A stretch of 64,000 bases of DNA from Syntrophobotulus glycolicus DSM 8271 (GTDB taxonomy: Bacteria; Bacillota; Desulfitobacteriia; Desulfitobacteriales; Syntrophobotulaceae): the NCBI RefSeq assembly GCF_000190635.1, contig NC_015172.1:3286001-3350000 (forward strand), in the 5' to 3' direction. Shown here piece by piece: positions 48,628 to 58,161 of this stretch. Positions within the stretch are counted from its first letter, which is position 1. Each line of letters starts with the position of its first letter. The notes under the pieces were generated by a model, which did not search any database, was not told the DNA's origin, and saw only the letters and a list, made by a program, of their open reading frames with translations. A program made the position numbers and the translations under genes.

Positions 48628-50313
48628 TTACATTCTCTCCGGTGCCGTCACCCCGAGAATTGTCAGGACATTGGCCAAGACCTGCCGGATCGCCCTGATC
48701 AGAGCAAGCCGGGCTGTCCGTAAATCAGCGTCGTCTACAAGCACTCTATGACTATTATAAAAAGAATGAAACAACCCTGCCAGCTCCATCACATACCTCG
48801 CCAGACGGTGCGGCTCGGTCATCCGGGCGGCCAGCGCGATCTCACCGGGCAAATCAGCTAATTTTTTCAACAGATCACATTCTTCCTGGCTTGCCAAAAG
48901 ACTGATCTGCTTTATATCCGGTTCTACCTCATGAGCAAAGCCTTGCTCTTCTGCCTGCCGAAGAATACTGCAAAGCCTGGCATGGGCATATTGGACATAA
49001 TAAACCGGATTATCCGCAGACTGTGACTTGGCCAGATCAAGATCAAATTCCACTGTAGAATCCGGATCACGCATAATAAAGAAAAATCTTGCCGCATCCC
49101 TGCCCACCTCATCCATCAATTCCTGGAGAGTGATGTATTGTCCTGATCTCTTGGACATTTTGACGATCTCGCCATCCTGAATGAGTCTGACCAGCTGCAT
49201 GAGAATAATCTGAAGCCTCTCGGGATCATAGCCGAGAGCCTGCATAGCGCCTTTCATCCGGGCCACATGTCCGTGATGGTCAGCTCCCCAGATATTAATA
49301 ACCTGTTCAAATCCACGTTCAAATTTATTTTTATGATAAGCAATATCCGCAGCAAAATAGGTCGGTACACCATTGCTTCTTACAACCACTTCATCCTTTT
49401 CATCCCCAAACAAAGTGGATTTCAGCCACAGAGCGCCTTCCTTTTCATAAATAAATCCCTTATCCATCATTTCCTGCATGGTTTCCTGTATACTGCCTGA
49501 ATCATGAAGAGATTGTTCACTGAACCATACATCATAGTGAACTCCGAATTTGCCCAGAGTTTCTTTAATGTTCCTGATTTTTTCATTCAGAGCATACCTG
49601 ACCAGATATTCCTGACGGAGTTCCGGCTCTGTTCTCAAGTATTTGTCCCCGTCAAGTTTAATCAATTCCCGGACTGTTTCGATCAGGTCTTCACCATGGT
49701 AGCCATTCTCAGGCAATGGAACATCCTGTCCCATTAGCTGCAGATATCTGGCTTCCAGAGACAGCGCAAAATGATGAATCTGATTACCGGCATCATTAAT
49801 ATAAAATTCCCTGCTCACTTCATAACCAGCCATACTTAACAGTGAAGCCAAACTATCTCCCAGGGCTGCCCCCCGGGCATTACCCATATGCAAAAGACCT
49901 GTTGGGTTGGCGCTGACAAATTCAACCTGAATCTTTTGCCCTTTCCCTATATCTACATGGCCATAACGCTCTCCCTTATTTAAAACCTCCGGCAGAACTT
50001 TTCCTAACCATCCGGAATCGAGTTTGAAATTAATAAACCCGGGTCCCGCAATTTCACAAGCTTTGATCCAGGTTCCTTCAGTATTTAGATGGCTGATAAT
50101 CACCCCCGCAATATCCCGGGGCGCCTTTTTGGCGATCTTTGTCAGTAGCATCGCAAGATTCGTCGCCAAATCTCCATGCTGACGTTCCCTTGGCTCTTCT
50201 ATGACAAAGGCCGGCAATTCGTCAAAATCGAGATCTCCTCTTTCCTTTGCCCTCTCTGCCGACTGTTTCAATCGTTCATATATCAATGCTTTTAATTCTT
50301 CGTATAAACCCAT
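48628..50313 (-). CDS. argS: arginyl-tRNA synthetase
   Basis: Class I synthetase (561 residues). HIGH-type motif in FVSANPTGLLHMGNARGAALGD (HMGN, about 128-131) and KMSKRSGQYITL (KMSKS-type, about 365-376), plus an anticodon-binding domain at the C-terminus. ATG at 50313 has AGGAGG upstream. No T-box leader was found in the 173 bases upstream. Confidence 0.97.
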   Translation of the reverse strand: MGLYEELKALIYERLKQSAERAKERGDLDFDELPAFVIEEPRERQHGDLATNLAMLLTKIAKKAPRDIAGVIISHLNTEGTWIKACEIAGPGFINFKLDSGWLGKVLPEVLNKGERYGHVDIGKGQKIQVEFVSANPTGLLHMGNARGAALGDSLASLLSMAGYEVSREFYINDAGNQIHHFALSLEARYLQLMGQDVPLPENGYHGEDLIETVRELIKLDGDKYLRTEPELRQEYLVRYALNEKIRNIKETLGKFGVHYDVWFSEQSLHDSGSIQETMQEMMDKGFIYEKEGALWLKSTLFGDEKDEVVVRSNGVPTYFAADIAYHKNKFERGFEQVINIWGADHHGHVARMKGAMQALGYDPERLQIILMQLVRLIQDGEIVKMSKRSGQYITLQELMDEVGRDAARFFFIMRDPDSTVEFDLDLAKSQSADNPVYYVQYAHARLCSILRQAEEQGFAHEVEPDIKQISLLASQEECDLLKKLADLPGEIALAARMTEPHRLARYVMELAGLFHSFYNSHRVLVDDADLRTARLALIRAIRQVLANVLTILGVTAPERM

Positions 50314-50419
50314 CAGTCTCCTCCTTAGGAAACACACTATAATAATTGATTGTAATACAATTCTTGATTAATTACCAGTAAGCCATTATTCCCAAATTGA
50401 TTTTTCTGTTCCAATTTAA

Positions 50420-50462
50420 GAGGAGGGCCGCCTTAAAATACAGTTTAAGACGTCCCTCCTCC
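50420..50462 (-). terminator. imperfect long hairpin downstream of ypeB
   Basis: Arms AGGAGGG...CTTAAA and TTTAAG...CCCTCCT with a short loop, 25 bases after the ypeB stop. There is no convincing T run on the minus strand, so termination is not certain. Confidence 0.5.
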
Positions 50463-50486
50463 AAAAATTGAATATTTCTGTCTATG

Positions 50487-51926
50487 CTATTGAATGAGTT
50501 TCCCTCGGGGTGATTCGATCACCCTGTTGATTTTTTCTTCAGATCCATCTTTGGCATTAATATAAACTAAGTACTCTTCTCCAAACCCTTTGCATCTGAA
50601 TTCATAACATACTGCCTCATCCGTGCCGAGCTTTGAAATGACAGCCATTCTGTTCTCAATGATCTGCAGGCCTTTTTTCAGCTTGCTCTTCGCCTGATCC
50701 AAAGTTAAAACAGGCTTGATCTCACGATCATGATGGAAAGCATAATACGGTGTTGTGTCAAGACCAATGATTTTGCCGTTATCCGTTGCGATCATCACTC
50801 TGACTTTATCCGGATACAGTCTGGCCCCCCCTGTTTGCGGCACCGCATCAATCTGGATATATGAACCAAGATCCTCAGTAGAAGTGACAACGAGCTTCCA
50901 TCCCAGTTTCACCAGATAGGACTCAGCACTTTTCACCGCTTGACTGATATCGAGCTTTCTTTCATCAGTATCCCTTTGGTCATTGAAAATGGTGACGACT
51001 CCGCCTTTTTTAGATACCTCCAGGAAAGTCGTCTGGTAGGTCATCATAAAGCCGCCCATCGGCCCCTCAGATTGTCCGGTGACTGTTGGTGCCGCATTGG
51101 GATATCCGATAATCGTTAAAAAGTCTTTCGCTACGGCTTGGGCCTGGGATTCATTCACTTTTCCGGCCGGCAGCCCTAACGGCTTTTCCACATAATGGGT
51201 ATCCATTTCTCCTTTATAGGAAATCGGCGGGTATTTTTGCAGGCTCACATCCAGCTGTTTTAATCCCGAACTCACGGAAGTAGGGGTTTGCGGACCCTCT
51301 GCCTGTTCTTTCGTTTCCTTATCCGGGCTGCTTTGATTGTCTTTTTCATTGCCTTCCGCCACAGTGGGAACTGTTTTATTTCCAGCTAAACCTATCTTCT
51401 GCAAAAAACCTGGTTCTTTATCCAGGAAGGCCAGATTCTGAGTCTCAACATCATTGCGCAGGGCCTGGATTGTCCGATTGATTTCAAGAACTCTCTCATG
51501 CATCGTATCAAAATTCTTTTCTTCGTCCGTGCTCAGTTGTTCTACTCCCGCAACTTTCCGGGAAACCGCCTTGCTGAAATCAGCCACTTGGTTGAGGAAG
51601 ACACTGACATTACTGAGGCCCACTTCATCAGCAGGCAGGATAGAGAGGTTCTTGACTGCTAAGTCACTATTTTTCCAGACATGAGTCAAGTACATCGTCT
51701 TTTGGGCAGAGCTGTTCGCTACCTTGGCTTTTGCCATATCCGTTTCCAAATTATCCGCATTCACCGAAAGATCCGCCAAGGCCCTCTTGTATTGATTCTC
51801 CGATTCCAGCTTATACTCTTTGAGTGTATTATATTGATAGTATCCCCAGCCGACAGATACAGCCAAGGCCAGGAACAGAACGGTAGAAAGAACCATCAGT
51901 GTGCTATAACGGGTAACCTTCTTCAT
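50487..51926 (-). CDS. ypeB: germination protein YpeB
   Basis: Partner of SleB, needed for its stability and location in the spore inner membrane. The 479 residues start with a membrane segment (about 10-29, STLMVLSTVLFLALAVSVGW), then a helical region and two to three PepSY-like repeats (about 250-470). AGGAGGG upstream. It lies 11 bases after sleB, the same pair order as in Bacillus. Confidence 0.95.
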   Translation of the reverse strand: MKKVTRYSTLMVLSTVLFLALAVSVGWGYYQYNTLKEYKLESENQYKRALADLSVNADNLETDMAKAKVANSSAQKTMYLTHVWKNSDLAVKNLSILPADEVGLSNVSVFLNQVADFSKAVSRKVAGVEQLSTDEEKNFDTMHERVLEINRTIQALRNDVETQNLAFLDKEPGFLQKIGLAGNKTVPTVAEGNEKDNQSSPDKETKEQAEGPQTPTSVSSGLKQLDVSLQKYPPISYKGEMDTHYVEKPLGLPAGKVNESQAQAVAKDFLTIIGYPNAAPTVTGQSEGPMGGFMMTYQTTFLEVSKKGGVVTIFNDQRDTDERKLDISQAVKSAESYLVKLGWKLVVTSTEDLGSYIQIDAVPQTGGARLYPDKVRVMIATDNGKIIGLDTTPYYAFHHDREIKPVLTLDQAKSKLKKGLQIIENRMAVISKLGTDEAVCYEFRCKGFGEEYLVYINAKDGSEEKINRVIESPRGKLIQ

Positions 51927-51937
51927 TTACGTCCCTC

Positions 51938-52642
51938 CTAGCGGGTAAAAATATGATCCCCAAGTTTCATAATCTGGGGCCGGGACCAAATAAACTTGTT
52001 GCTTGTTTTGTCCGGGTTAAAATAATATAAGGCTCCATGAGTAGGATCATACCCATTGATGGCCTCTTTGCAGGCTTTGGTTGCCTGTTCATCTGCCGGT
52101 AAATTGATTTGTCCGTCAGCAACCGCTGAAAAAGCCCCCGGTTGATAGATAATATCCGGGATAGACTTCGGAAAGAGCGAACTCTGCATTCTGTTCATGA
52201 TCACCGCTGCTACGGCAACCTGACCGATATAAGGCTCCCCTCTGGCTTCCGAATAAACCGCCCGTGCCAAGAGGTTCAGGTCGGAACTCTTATAGCCTAC
52301 AGCCTTTCCTCCGGCATTTTTAGATTCACCGCTGACTCTATTCAGCTCTTTGGCCGTTTCATCTCCGAAAATTCCATCAGTTTTAATCCCTCTGTTTTTT
52401 TGAAACCTTTTCAGAGCCTGTTCTGTCGCCGAGCCAAACTTGCCGTCGATCGCACCAACTGAATAGCCTAATTGGCTAAGCTTTTTCTGCAGGCTTTTGA
52501 CCTCCTGGCCGCTTGAACCTTCTTTGAGAACCGTATCTCCCAGCGCCGCGTTAGCCGCAACCGAAAGCGAAAGGCACAAGACCAGAGCTACCGCTATAAT
52601 TCTCGCCGGAAGCAATTTTTCATCATTTCCTTTAAATTTCAT
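51938..52642 (-). CDS. sleB: spore cortex-lytic enzyme SleB
   Basis: Lytic transglycosylase that degrades cortex peptidoglycan during germination. The 234 residues have a signal peptide (about 1-34), a PG_binding_1 domain (about 43-100, with GSSGQEVKSLQKKLSQLGY and DGKFGSATEQALKRFQ) and a Hydrolase_2 catalytic domain (about 130-234, LARAVYSEARGEPYIGQVAVAAVI with the catalytic glutamate). GAGGTG upstream of the ATG. First gene of the sleB-ypeB operon. The upstream 98 bases lack a clear sigma-G promoter. Confidence 0.95.
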   Translation of the reverse strand: MKFKGNDEKLLPARIIAVALVLCLSLSVAANAALGDTVLKEGSSGQEVKSLQKKLSQLGYSVGAIDGKFGSATEQALKRFQKNRGIKTDGIFGDETAKELNRVSGESKNAGGKAVGYKSSDLNLLARAVYSEARGEPYIGQVAVAAVIMNRMQSSLFPKSIPDIIYQPGAFSAVADGQINLPADEQATKACKEAINGYDPTHGALYYFNPDKTSNKFIWSRPQIMKLGDHIFTR

Positions 52643-52750
52643 GTTTTCACCTCAACTTTCCAAAATCTCAGGCTTTTATCCTTCGAAAGCCTGGTACAAA
52701 AACTGCTTTTTTTAGTTTGTCTTATAATTCTTAAATTATCCAAACAGATC

Positions 52751-52800
52751 AAAAAAGAAGACCCGCTTTTCCGGTAAAAACCGGTTCCAGCGGGTCTTCT
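52751..52800 (-). terminator. strong terminator of the aminotransferase gene
   Basis: A nested hairpin: outer arms AGAAGACCCGCT/AGCGGGTCTTCT, inner CCGGT/ACCGG, followed by TTTTTTG on the minus strand. It lies 70 bases after the stop of the gene at 52872. Confidence 0.88.
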
Positions 52801-52871
52801 GTCTCACTGCTTATCGCAAAGGGCTATTCCTTCTTTATTTAAATTCCTAGTCTTACCAGAGCTAGAGCTTT

Positions 52872-54047
52872 TCAGCCTTTGACTGTTTCGGCAAATTCCC
52901 GTTCAAAAGTACGAACAGCGTTGTCTACATTAACGGTAAGACCTTGCTCCTGCAAAGCTTCCCCAATATAAGCCAAAGCTTTAATCAATGTTTGATTGGA
53001 TGTATTGCCCATATGTCCAATCCTAAAACCTTTCCCCGCCAAAGTCCCCAGAGCTCCCGCAACAATCAGCCCTTTTTGGGCTAAGTCGGAACGGAATTTA
53101 ACATCGTCCACACATTGGGGATAAATGACACAACTCATGGTGGGCGCAGCATCGGCTTCATCAGCCAGAATCTGCATGCCATAAACTCTCAGTGCCGCCC
53201 GAATTGCCTTCCCGATTGCCGTATGCCTGACGTATCTCGCAGGATAGCCTTCAGAACTAATAATGTCCATTCCTTTGGCATAGGCATAAATCATATTGAT
53301 GGGGTGGGTAGCAAAATAAATGTTCGGCTCTCTCATAATATGGAGCCAATTCATGATATCAGCATAATAAGCGCCCACTTTTTCAAGCTTTTTTCTGGCT
53401 TCCAAAGCTTTTGGCCCAAATGCTACGATAGCTAACCCCGGAGGTACCCCAATAGCCTTTTGGGAAGCTGTAAAAACCACATCAATTTTGTATTCCGGGT
53501 GGCCGCCAAACTCTCTGCTCATATCTTCCTCGAGTGCGGCAGAGGCACAAACCCCATCCAAAATAAACAAGACCCCATATTTTTTTACTGCCGGAACCAG
53601 CTTATTCAAATCTGACACAACTCCGGTAGACGTATCGACATGAGTAACGGTTACTGCCTTAAAGCCGCCCTCCTGCAGTTTCGTTTCTATTTCTTCGGGT
53701 GTTACAGGTTTCCCCCATGCCGATTGCAAAACTTCAGCCTTTAAGCCCAGTGCCTGGGCTACACCGATGAACCTGTCGCCAAAATAGCCGTGACTGACAA
53801 TGAGAATCTTGTCCCCTGGTGCCACTGTATTAATTAAAGCCATTTCCATAGACAATGTCCCTGACCCTGCTATGACAAAAACCTCTCCATCCGTGTTGTA
53901 CATTTTCTTGGTCTCTGCCAGGGCTTTTTTGAAAATGGCGGCAAATCTCAAATCCGTATGAGACATGGTCTCTTGCGAAAGAGCTGCGTATATTTCATCC
54001 ACTACAGGAGTAGGCCCTGGGATCAAAAGCATCTCCTTATTAGGCAC
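52872..54047 (-). CDS. class V aminotransferase, alanine-glyoxylate/serine-pyruvate type
   Basis: A 391-residue PLP enzyme of the alanine-glyoxylate/serine-glyoxylate group. PGPTPVVDEI near the start, GSGTLSMEMALINTVAPG (about 61-78), HVDTSTGVVSDL, and the PLP lysine in VVFTASQKAIGVPPGLAIV (about 187-205). Possible roles are glycine/serine/glyoxylate or photorespiration-like interconversion; purine-linked PucG is a close relative. Start GTG with GGGAGGGG. Single transcription unit with its own terminator. Substrate unresolved. Confidence 0.88.
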   Translation of the reverse strand: MPNKEMLLIPGPTPVVDEIYAALSQETMSHTDLRFAAIFKKALAETKKMYNTDGEVFVIAGSGTLSMEMALINTVAPGDKILIVSHGYFGDRFIGVAQALGLKAEVLQSAWGKPVTPEEIETKLQEGGFKAVTVTHVDTSTGVVSDLNKLVPAVKKYGVLFILDGVCASAALEEDMSREFGGHPEYKIDVVFTASQKAIGVPPGLAIVAFGPKALEARKKLEKVGAYYADIMNWLHIMREPNIYFATHPINMIYAYAKGMDIISSEGYPARYVRHTAIGKAIRAALRVYGMQILADEADAAPTMSCVIYPQCVDDVKFRSDLAQKGLIVAGALGTLAGKGFRIGHMGNTSNQTLIKALAYIGEALQEQGLTVNVDNAVRTFEREFAETVKG

Positions 54048-54174
54048 TTTGTTCCCCTCCCTTGATTTTTACGACTAAAATTCATTTTAACATATTATTG
54101 CGCAAGATATTAACCGTCAAAAATTTTTTTTGTTTTTCTGCCGGAAATTCAACTGATTTTCTGTCCAATGCTTC

Positions 54175-54900
54175 TTAAATTGGTTCAGATTGCTGATTGC
54201 CGCGATATTCTTCTATTGCCATTTTCCATTGATCCCTGGCCAGATTCACCAGTTTTATGTACCTGCTGCGATCTTCGTGTTCAACCACACTCTGAAAATA
54301 CTGTAAGCTTTCCTGATAATTGCCCAGCCGGCGATTAAGTTCTCCAATCAAATAAAGAATTTGAATTTCGGTCATCGCCGTACCGGCAAAATCCGTATTG
54401 ATAAACGATGTTTCATATTCTTTCGCTGCCAAAGCTAAAAAACGTTTCTCAGAATCAAGATCTCCCTGCTTACGGTAAATCCAAGCCAGCCTCATACAAA
54501 GATTGGCAAAAACAATATGACGTTGCTCTGCTAACTCCGCCGAGTAAATGGCAAGCTTATAAGTCCTAATCCCTTTTTCCCTATCTCTGTCTGAACAATA
54601 AAAGCTTCTGTCCCACTTATCCGCAATCTGACTTTCGATCTTCTTCTTCGTGAGCGCACCAATGTAATCGGAAAACTCGTCTGAAAAAGCAAAACCGCAA
54701 GCTGGGCAGACATTCACATAATAATATAAGGGGTTCTCACTTTCTTCTTGATAATGCGGGCAGAAATCACTGTCTGTCTTAAACGATTTTGCAAAGGTGG
54801 AACGGACCTTTTTGGTTTTAAAATGCTTTCCGCAAAAAATGCATTTTACATTTTTGTCGTACAAAGGTTCCACCTGTCTTTTCTCATTACTCATTTTCAA
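54175..54900 (-). CDS. DUF2225 family zinc-binding protein
   Basis: A 241-residue protein with CIFCGKHFKTKKVRS (about 20-34) and CPACGFAFSDEFSDYIG (about 64-80), two C-x-x-C pairs, then a helical repeat part (about 120-220) resembling tetratricopeptide repeats. This matches the DUF2225 family of Firmicutes. Function unknown. Two possible starts: TTG at 54900, with GAGGAG eight bases away, or ATG two codons later. It follows the methyltransferase gene after 32 bases. Confidence 0.85.
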   Translation of the reverse strand: MKMSNEKRQVEPLYDKNVKCIFCGKHFKTKKVRSTFAKSFKTDSDFCPHYQEESENPLYYYVNVCPACGFAFSDEFSDYIGALTKKKIESQIADKWDRSFYCSDRDREKGIRTYKLAIYSAELAEQRHIVFANLCMRLAWIYRKQGDLDSEKRFLALAAKEYETSFINTDFAGTAMTEIQILYLIGELNRRLGNYQESLQYFQSVVEHEDRSRYIKLVNLARDQWKMAIEEYRGNQQSEPI

Positions 54901-54932
54901 TTCTCATTCTCCTCATCTAAGAATAATTATTT

Positions 54933-56084
54933 TTATTCTTCGCTTTTCTGCCGGGAAGGAGGCTTAGGCCCGAAAAACTGAAAAAGATGACATTCAATTC
55001 TTCCATTATATAGTTTGCGACTTTTATCCCAGCGCTTTCCGATATATAATTCAGGCTGAGGCAGCGCAGTGAGCACATGAAGGGACCATGTCTCAAGCTT
55101 TTGCCATACTCCCCCCAATTCCCGATAACTGTTTTCAACCTCTTCATTCTTATTCAGCCTTAACCCATAGGGGGGATTTGTAATGATATGCCCATATTTA
55201 AATCGCGAACCAATCTCTTTCACCGGAAGCCTTTGAAAAAAGATTTTTCCCGTAAATCCTGCTTCTTGACTATGAATTCGAGCGAGGCTCAAAGCCTTAG
55301 AATCAATATCCGAACCAAAAATATTCAGAGGAAGCTCCCTTTGCCACAGATCTTCAGCTTCTTCCCGAGCTTTTATCCATAGTTGGGGGCTGATCTGCGG
55401 CCATGACTCAGCCGCAAAATCTCTTTTTAACCCCGGGGCTCTATTCTGAGCGATCATTGCGGCTTCAATAGGGATTGTCCCTGTTCCGCAAAACGGATCA
55501 ATCAGGGCACGGTCATGCTTCCAGCGGCTTAAACTGATCAGGGCGGCAGCTAAGCTTTCCTTTAGAGGAGCCTCTCCTGCCAACTCACGGTATCCTCTTT
55601 TATGTAATCCTTTACCGGATGTATCAATCGTCAGGGTAGCCTTATCTTTGAGCAGAGCAACCTGAATACGATAAACAGGTCCTGTTTCCTCAAACCAGCT
55701 GATCCCATAGCATTCTTTCAATCTCTCGACGATAGCCTTTTTCACGATTGCCTGACAATCAGAAACACTAAATAACTTAGACTTGACCGATTTTCCGTCA
55801 ACAGGGAAACAGGCTTCACCATTCAGCCATTCTTCCCAAGGCAAGGCTTTTGTTTTTTGAAAAAGCTCTTCAAAACTTTTTGCTTCAAATTCGCCCATAT
55901 TGATCAGCACCCTGTCCGCACTGCGCAGCCACAAATTGGACCTGCAAATCGCCGACTCATCCCCGGCAAAATAGACTTTGCCATTATCCACTCTAACCCG
56001 TTCATAGCCTAGAGCGGCAATTTCCCTTGCTACAATCGCTTCAAGACCGAATGCCGAAGTTGCAATTAACTCAATCTTTGCCAC
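54933..56084 (-). CDS. THUMP-domain class I rRNA methyltransferase (RlmL/YpsC-like)
   Basis: SAM-dependent methyltransferase of 383 residues acting on 23S rRNA or another RNA. N-terminal THUMP region (about 40-155), SAM-binding LIDPFCGTGTIPIEAA (about 195-210) and the catalytic HIITNPPYGLRL (about 300-311), as in the UPF0020/RlmL family for N2-guanine. Start GTG with GGTGGAG. Distinct from release-factor methylase prmC in having THUMP. Target guanine inferred only from family. Confidence 0.88.
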   Translation of the reverse strand: MAKIELIATSAFGLEAIVAREIAALGYERVRVDNGKVYFAGDESAICRSNLWLRSADRVLINMGEFEAKSFEELFQKTKALPWEEWLNGEACFPVDGKSVKSKLFSVSDCQAIVKKAIVERLKECYGISWFEETGPVYRIQVALLKDKATLTIDTSGKGLHKRGYRELAGEAPLKESLAAALISLSRWKHDRALIDPFCGTGTIPIEAAMIAQNRAPGLKRDFAAESWPQISPQLWIKAREEAEDLWQRELPLNIFGSDIDSKALSLARIHSQEAGFTGKIFFQRLPVKEIGSRFKYGHIITNPPYGLRLNKNEEVENSYRELGGVWQKLETWSLHVLTALPQPELYIGKRWDKSRKLYNGRIECHLFQFFGPKPPSRQKSEE

Positions 56085-56419
56085 AATATCTTCTCCACCT
56101 GTCCCTTATATTCTTGTACCTCAAATAATCAGGATCTCTGCTTTGGTATAAATGAGATCGCCGCCTGAAGTCTTTACAATTTAATATTTTACACCTTCTT
56201 TTTTTCTTATGACAAATATTGCTATAATTTTTTAGGTTTTACAAGCTTTTCTTTGCTGTATTTTTTTTATTCTCTTAAAATTTTATTGTTATTTCCTATT
56301 GTTATCCTTCCGGAAAAAGTTTTTTGACATATGACAAGGATCAACATTTTTTTCCAAATGATATAGTATACTTATTGAGGTTGCATTTTATGGAAATATT
56401 AACCAAGGAGGGTTGAACA
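56085..56419. other. 335-bp AT-rich divergent intergenic region
   Basis: No gene found. It separates the methyltransferase (minus) from the orphan receiver (plus). It is very AT-rich with many homopolymer T tracts (plus strand), and has two copies of TATGACAA (56205-56212 region and 56330-56337) and TTTGACA. The plus-strand promoter lies at its right end. Confidence 0.5.
56359..56367 (+). promoter_or_regulatory. candidate extended -10 promoter of the receiver gene
   Basis: TGA-TATAGT, about 52 bases before the GTG start, with an overlapping TATACT five bases on. TTGACA at 56324-56329 is too far upstream to serve as -35. Confidence 0.4.
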
Positions 56420-56794
56420 GTGTCTCGAATATTAATTGTCGATGATAATGATGGCATAATAAATATACTCAAAGTTTTCCTTACAGCTAATGGCCATGAA
56501 GTAATGTCTGCTCCAAACGCTTTAGCTGCCATAAGCAGATTGCATCACAATCCTATTCCTGATTTTATTCTTACGGATTATTCCATGCCGCTCATGAATG
56601 GATGTGAATTTGTTGGAAAGGTTTTTGAGGATCAGAGGTACAGGCATATTCCTATCGTGATTATGACCGGTTCCATTGTCGACCTCATCGAATTTCCCAA
56701 ATCTGAAAACTTTTGTTGTTTAATTAAAAAACCATTTATTTTGGAAAAAATCTTAAACATTATTAATCGGCATTTATATCATTCTGCTGGATAA
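56420..56794 (+). CDS. orphan CheY-like response regulator
   Basis: A 124-residue single receiver domain with no output domain. Seen: ILIVDDNDG (Asp pocket about 9-11), phospho-acceptor in FILTDYSMPLMNG (about 53), MTGS threonine site and IKKPF lysine. GTG start with AAGGAGG. No histidine kinase is near. It converges on a diguanylate cyclase gene, so a link is possible but not shown. Confidence 0.9.
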   Translation: MSRILIVDDNDGIINILKVFLTANGHEVMSAPNALAAISRLHHNPIPDFILTDYSMPLMNGCEFVGKVFEDQRYRHIPIVIMTGSIVDLIEFPKSENFCCLIKKPFILEKILNIINRHLYHSAG

Positions 56795-56883
56795 TCGCTT
56801 CTTGTTTTAATTTTAACATATCGTATTTTTATTCTTCCCGAATAATCTTTCATGAAAAGATCAAAGCTAATTTAATCCCTAAC

Positions 56884-56922
56884 GATAAGGACTTTTCTCC
56901 AGTGCCGAGAAAAGTCCTTATC
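56884..56922. repeat. 16-bp perfect inverted repeat between convergent genes
   Basis: Arms GATAAGGACTTTTCTC and its exact complement, with a 7-base loop (CAGTGCC), in the gap between the receiver and the diguanylate cyclase. Neither strand has a T run after it, so it is not an ordinary intrinsic terminator, but it could stop convergent transcription or bind a protein. Confidence 0.85.
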
Positions 56923-56996
56923 ATTCCGTCACCAGGCGTTCCCAGCCCGAATTATTTATTTTGGACCGATACTGTTCAAATCACAAAACGCGGTTC

Positions 56997-58073
56997 TTAT
57001 CCAACCCTGAGTACTTTGTTCTTACCTGCAATTTTAGCTTTATACATATTTTTGTCCGCATTGCGGAAGATCTCATCCAAGGTGCTCCCTTGAATATCAG
57101 CCACTCCAATACTGACCGTTAAAGGCATTCCATCCTTTAGGAAAGTCTCTTCAACTGTTTTTCTGATACGTTCGGCAATTGTCTCCGCAGCCTGAGCATT
57201 AATTTCGGGCAATAAGACAAAAAACTCATCCCCGCCGTAACGTCCGGCAATATCTATATTACGGACACTGGTCTTTAGGATACCCGCAATCATTTTAATC
57301 GCTTTATCCCCTGCCTGATGTCCATATCTGTCATTAATTATCTTAAAATTATCAATATCGATCATCAGTACGGAACACTGCACTCCTGTTCTAATCGATT
57401 TATTTAAATCCTTTTGGATATGATTTCTAACAAAACGCCAATTGTACAGTCCCGTCATTTCATCTGTCAGAGACAGCTTCACAGCTTTTTTGTGAATTCG
57501 ATTATACTCTTCCGAGTAAACATAAAGCAAATTTGCAATAAAGAAAAACACCATTTGGAAAAAAATAGCCTTATCCCAATACCCTTGTAACCTGGAGACA
57601 GGAAAATAGACCGAATCAGGATACAAACCCTGTATCGTGATCAAGCTCAAAAGAACAAGAAAATAGCTGATGCTGTACCTGCTTTTTAATTTTCCGTTGA
57701 GAAACACAACTGTAATTGCCGCAAATACCATACTTAAATATGGTGTAAATCCTGAAATTCCGCCATTCGCAAACCAAAGAGCCGGCGTAAGAAGAAAATT
57801 GTCAAATATGACCATCAGCAATATCGCTAAATACTGCTTCCCTAAAAACCTGGAAAGCCAAAATACGCTGGTGTGAAAAAAGGCGGCGGCTATTGAAATC
57901 ATTAAGTTTGGATGATTGGGATAGATCAGCAAAGAAAAAATACAAAAATTAATCCATAAAATTACCGCCATCAACAAGCAAAAATTCTGCATTACATTTT
58001 TGAAATCCACATCTTTCTCTTTGCCTGTTAAAAAATCCATCACTTGACGGTATTTATTCTTTTTCTTCGGCAT
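56997..58073 (-). CDS. membrane diguanylate cyclase (GGDEF)
   Basis: Makes cyclic di-GMP. The 358 residues have six or so membrane segments (about 30-190) without a recognisable sensor fold, then a GGDEF domain (about 200-356) with the active site GGDEF at 280-284. RNID at 271-274, five residues upstream, is the RxxD inhibitory site, so the enzyme should be feedback inhibited. No EAL or HD-GYP in the chain. AAGGAG upstream of ATG. It is divergent from the SLAC1-type gene. Confidence 0.93.
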   Translation of the reverse strand: MPKKKNKYRQVMDFLTGKEKDVDFKNVMQNFCLLMAVILWINFCIFSLLIYPNHPNLMISIAAAFFHTSVFWLSRFLGKQYLAILLMVIFDNFLLTPALWFANGGISGFTPYLSMVFAAITVVFLNGKLKSRYSISYFLVLLSLITIQGLYPDSVYFPVSRLQGYWDKAIFFQMVFFFIANLLYVYSEEYNRIHKKAVKLSLTDEMTGLYNWRFVRNHIQKDLNKSIRTGVQCSVLMIDIDNFKIINDRYGHQAGDKAIKMIAGILKTSVRNIDIAGRYGGDEFFVLLPEINAQAAETIAERIRKTVEETFLKDGMPLTVSIGVADIQGSTLDEIFRNADKNMYKAKIAGKNKVLRVG

Positions 58074-58161
58074 CCACTAAACTCCTTAAAAAAATCCTCA
58101 TTATTATGACTCGATCATATGAAAACCGTTAAAACAAAAGATAAACCACGTTTACTTTTCC

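Noticed and set aside
50314-50486. T-box leader for argS
   Set aside because: No T-box core (AGGGTGGNACCGCG) or large specifier stem is present.
52643-52760. A sigma-G promoter upstream of sleB
   Set aside because: GGATA-17-CAAACTA is only loosely similar to GHATR/CATnHTA with two mismatches. Function would fit but the sequence does not support it.
56322-56338. TTTGACA and TATGACAA motifs as Spo0A boxes
   Set aside because: Each has one or more mismatches to TTYGACAAA in AT-rich DNA; not enough to call a Spo0A site.
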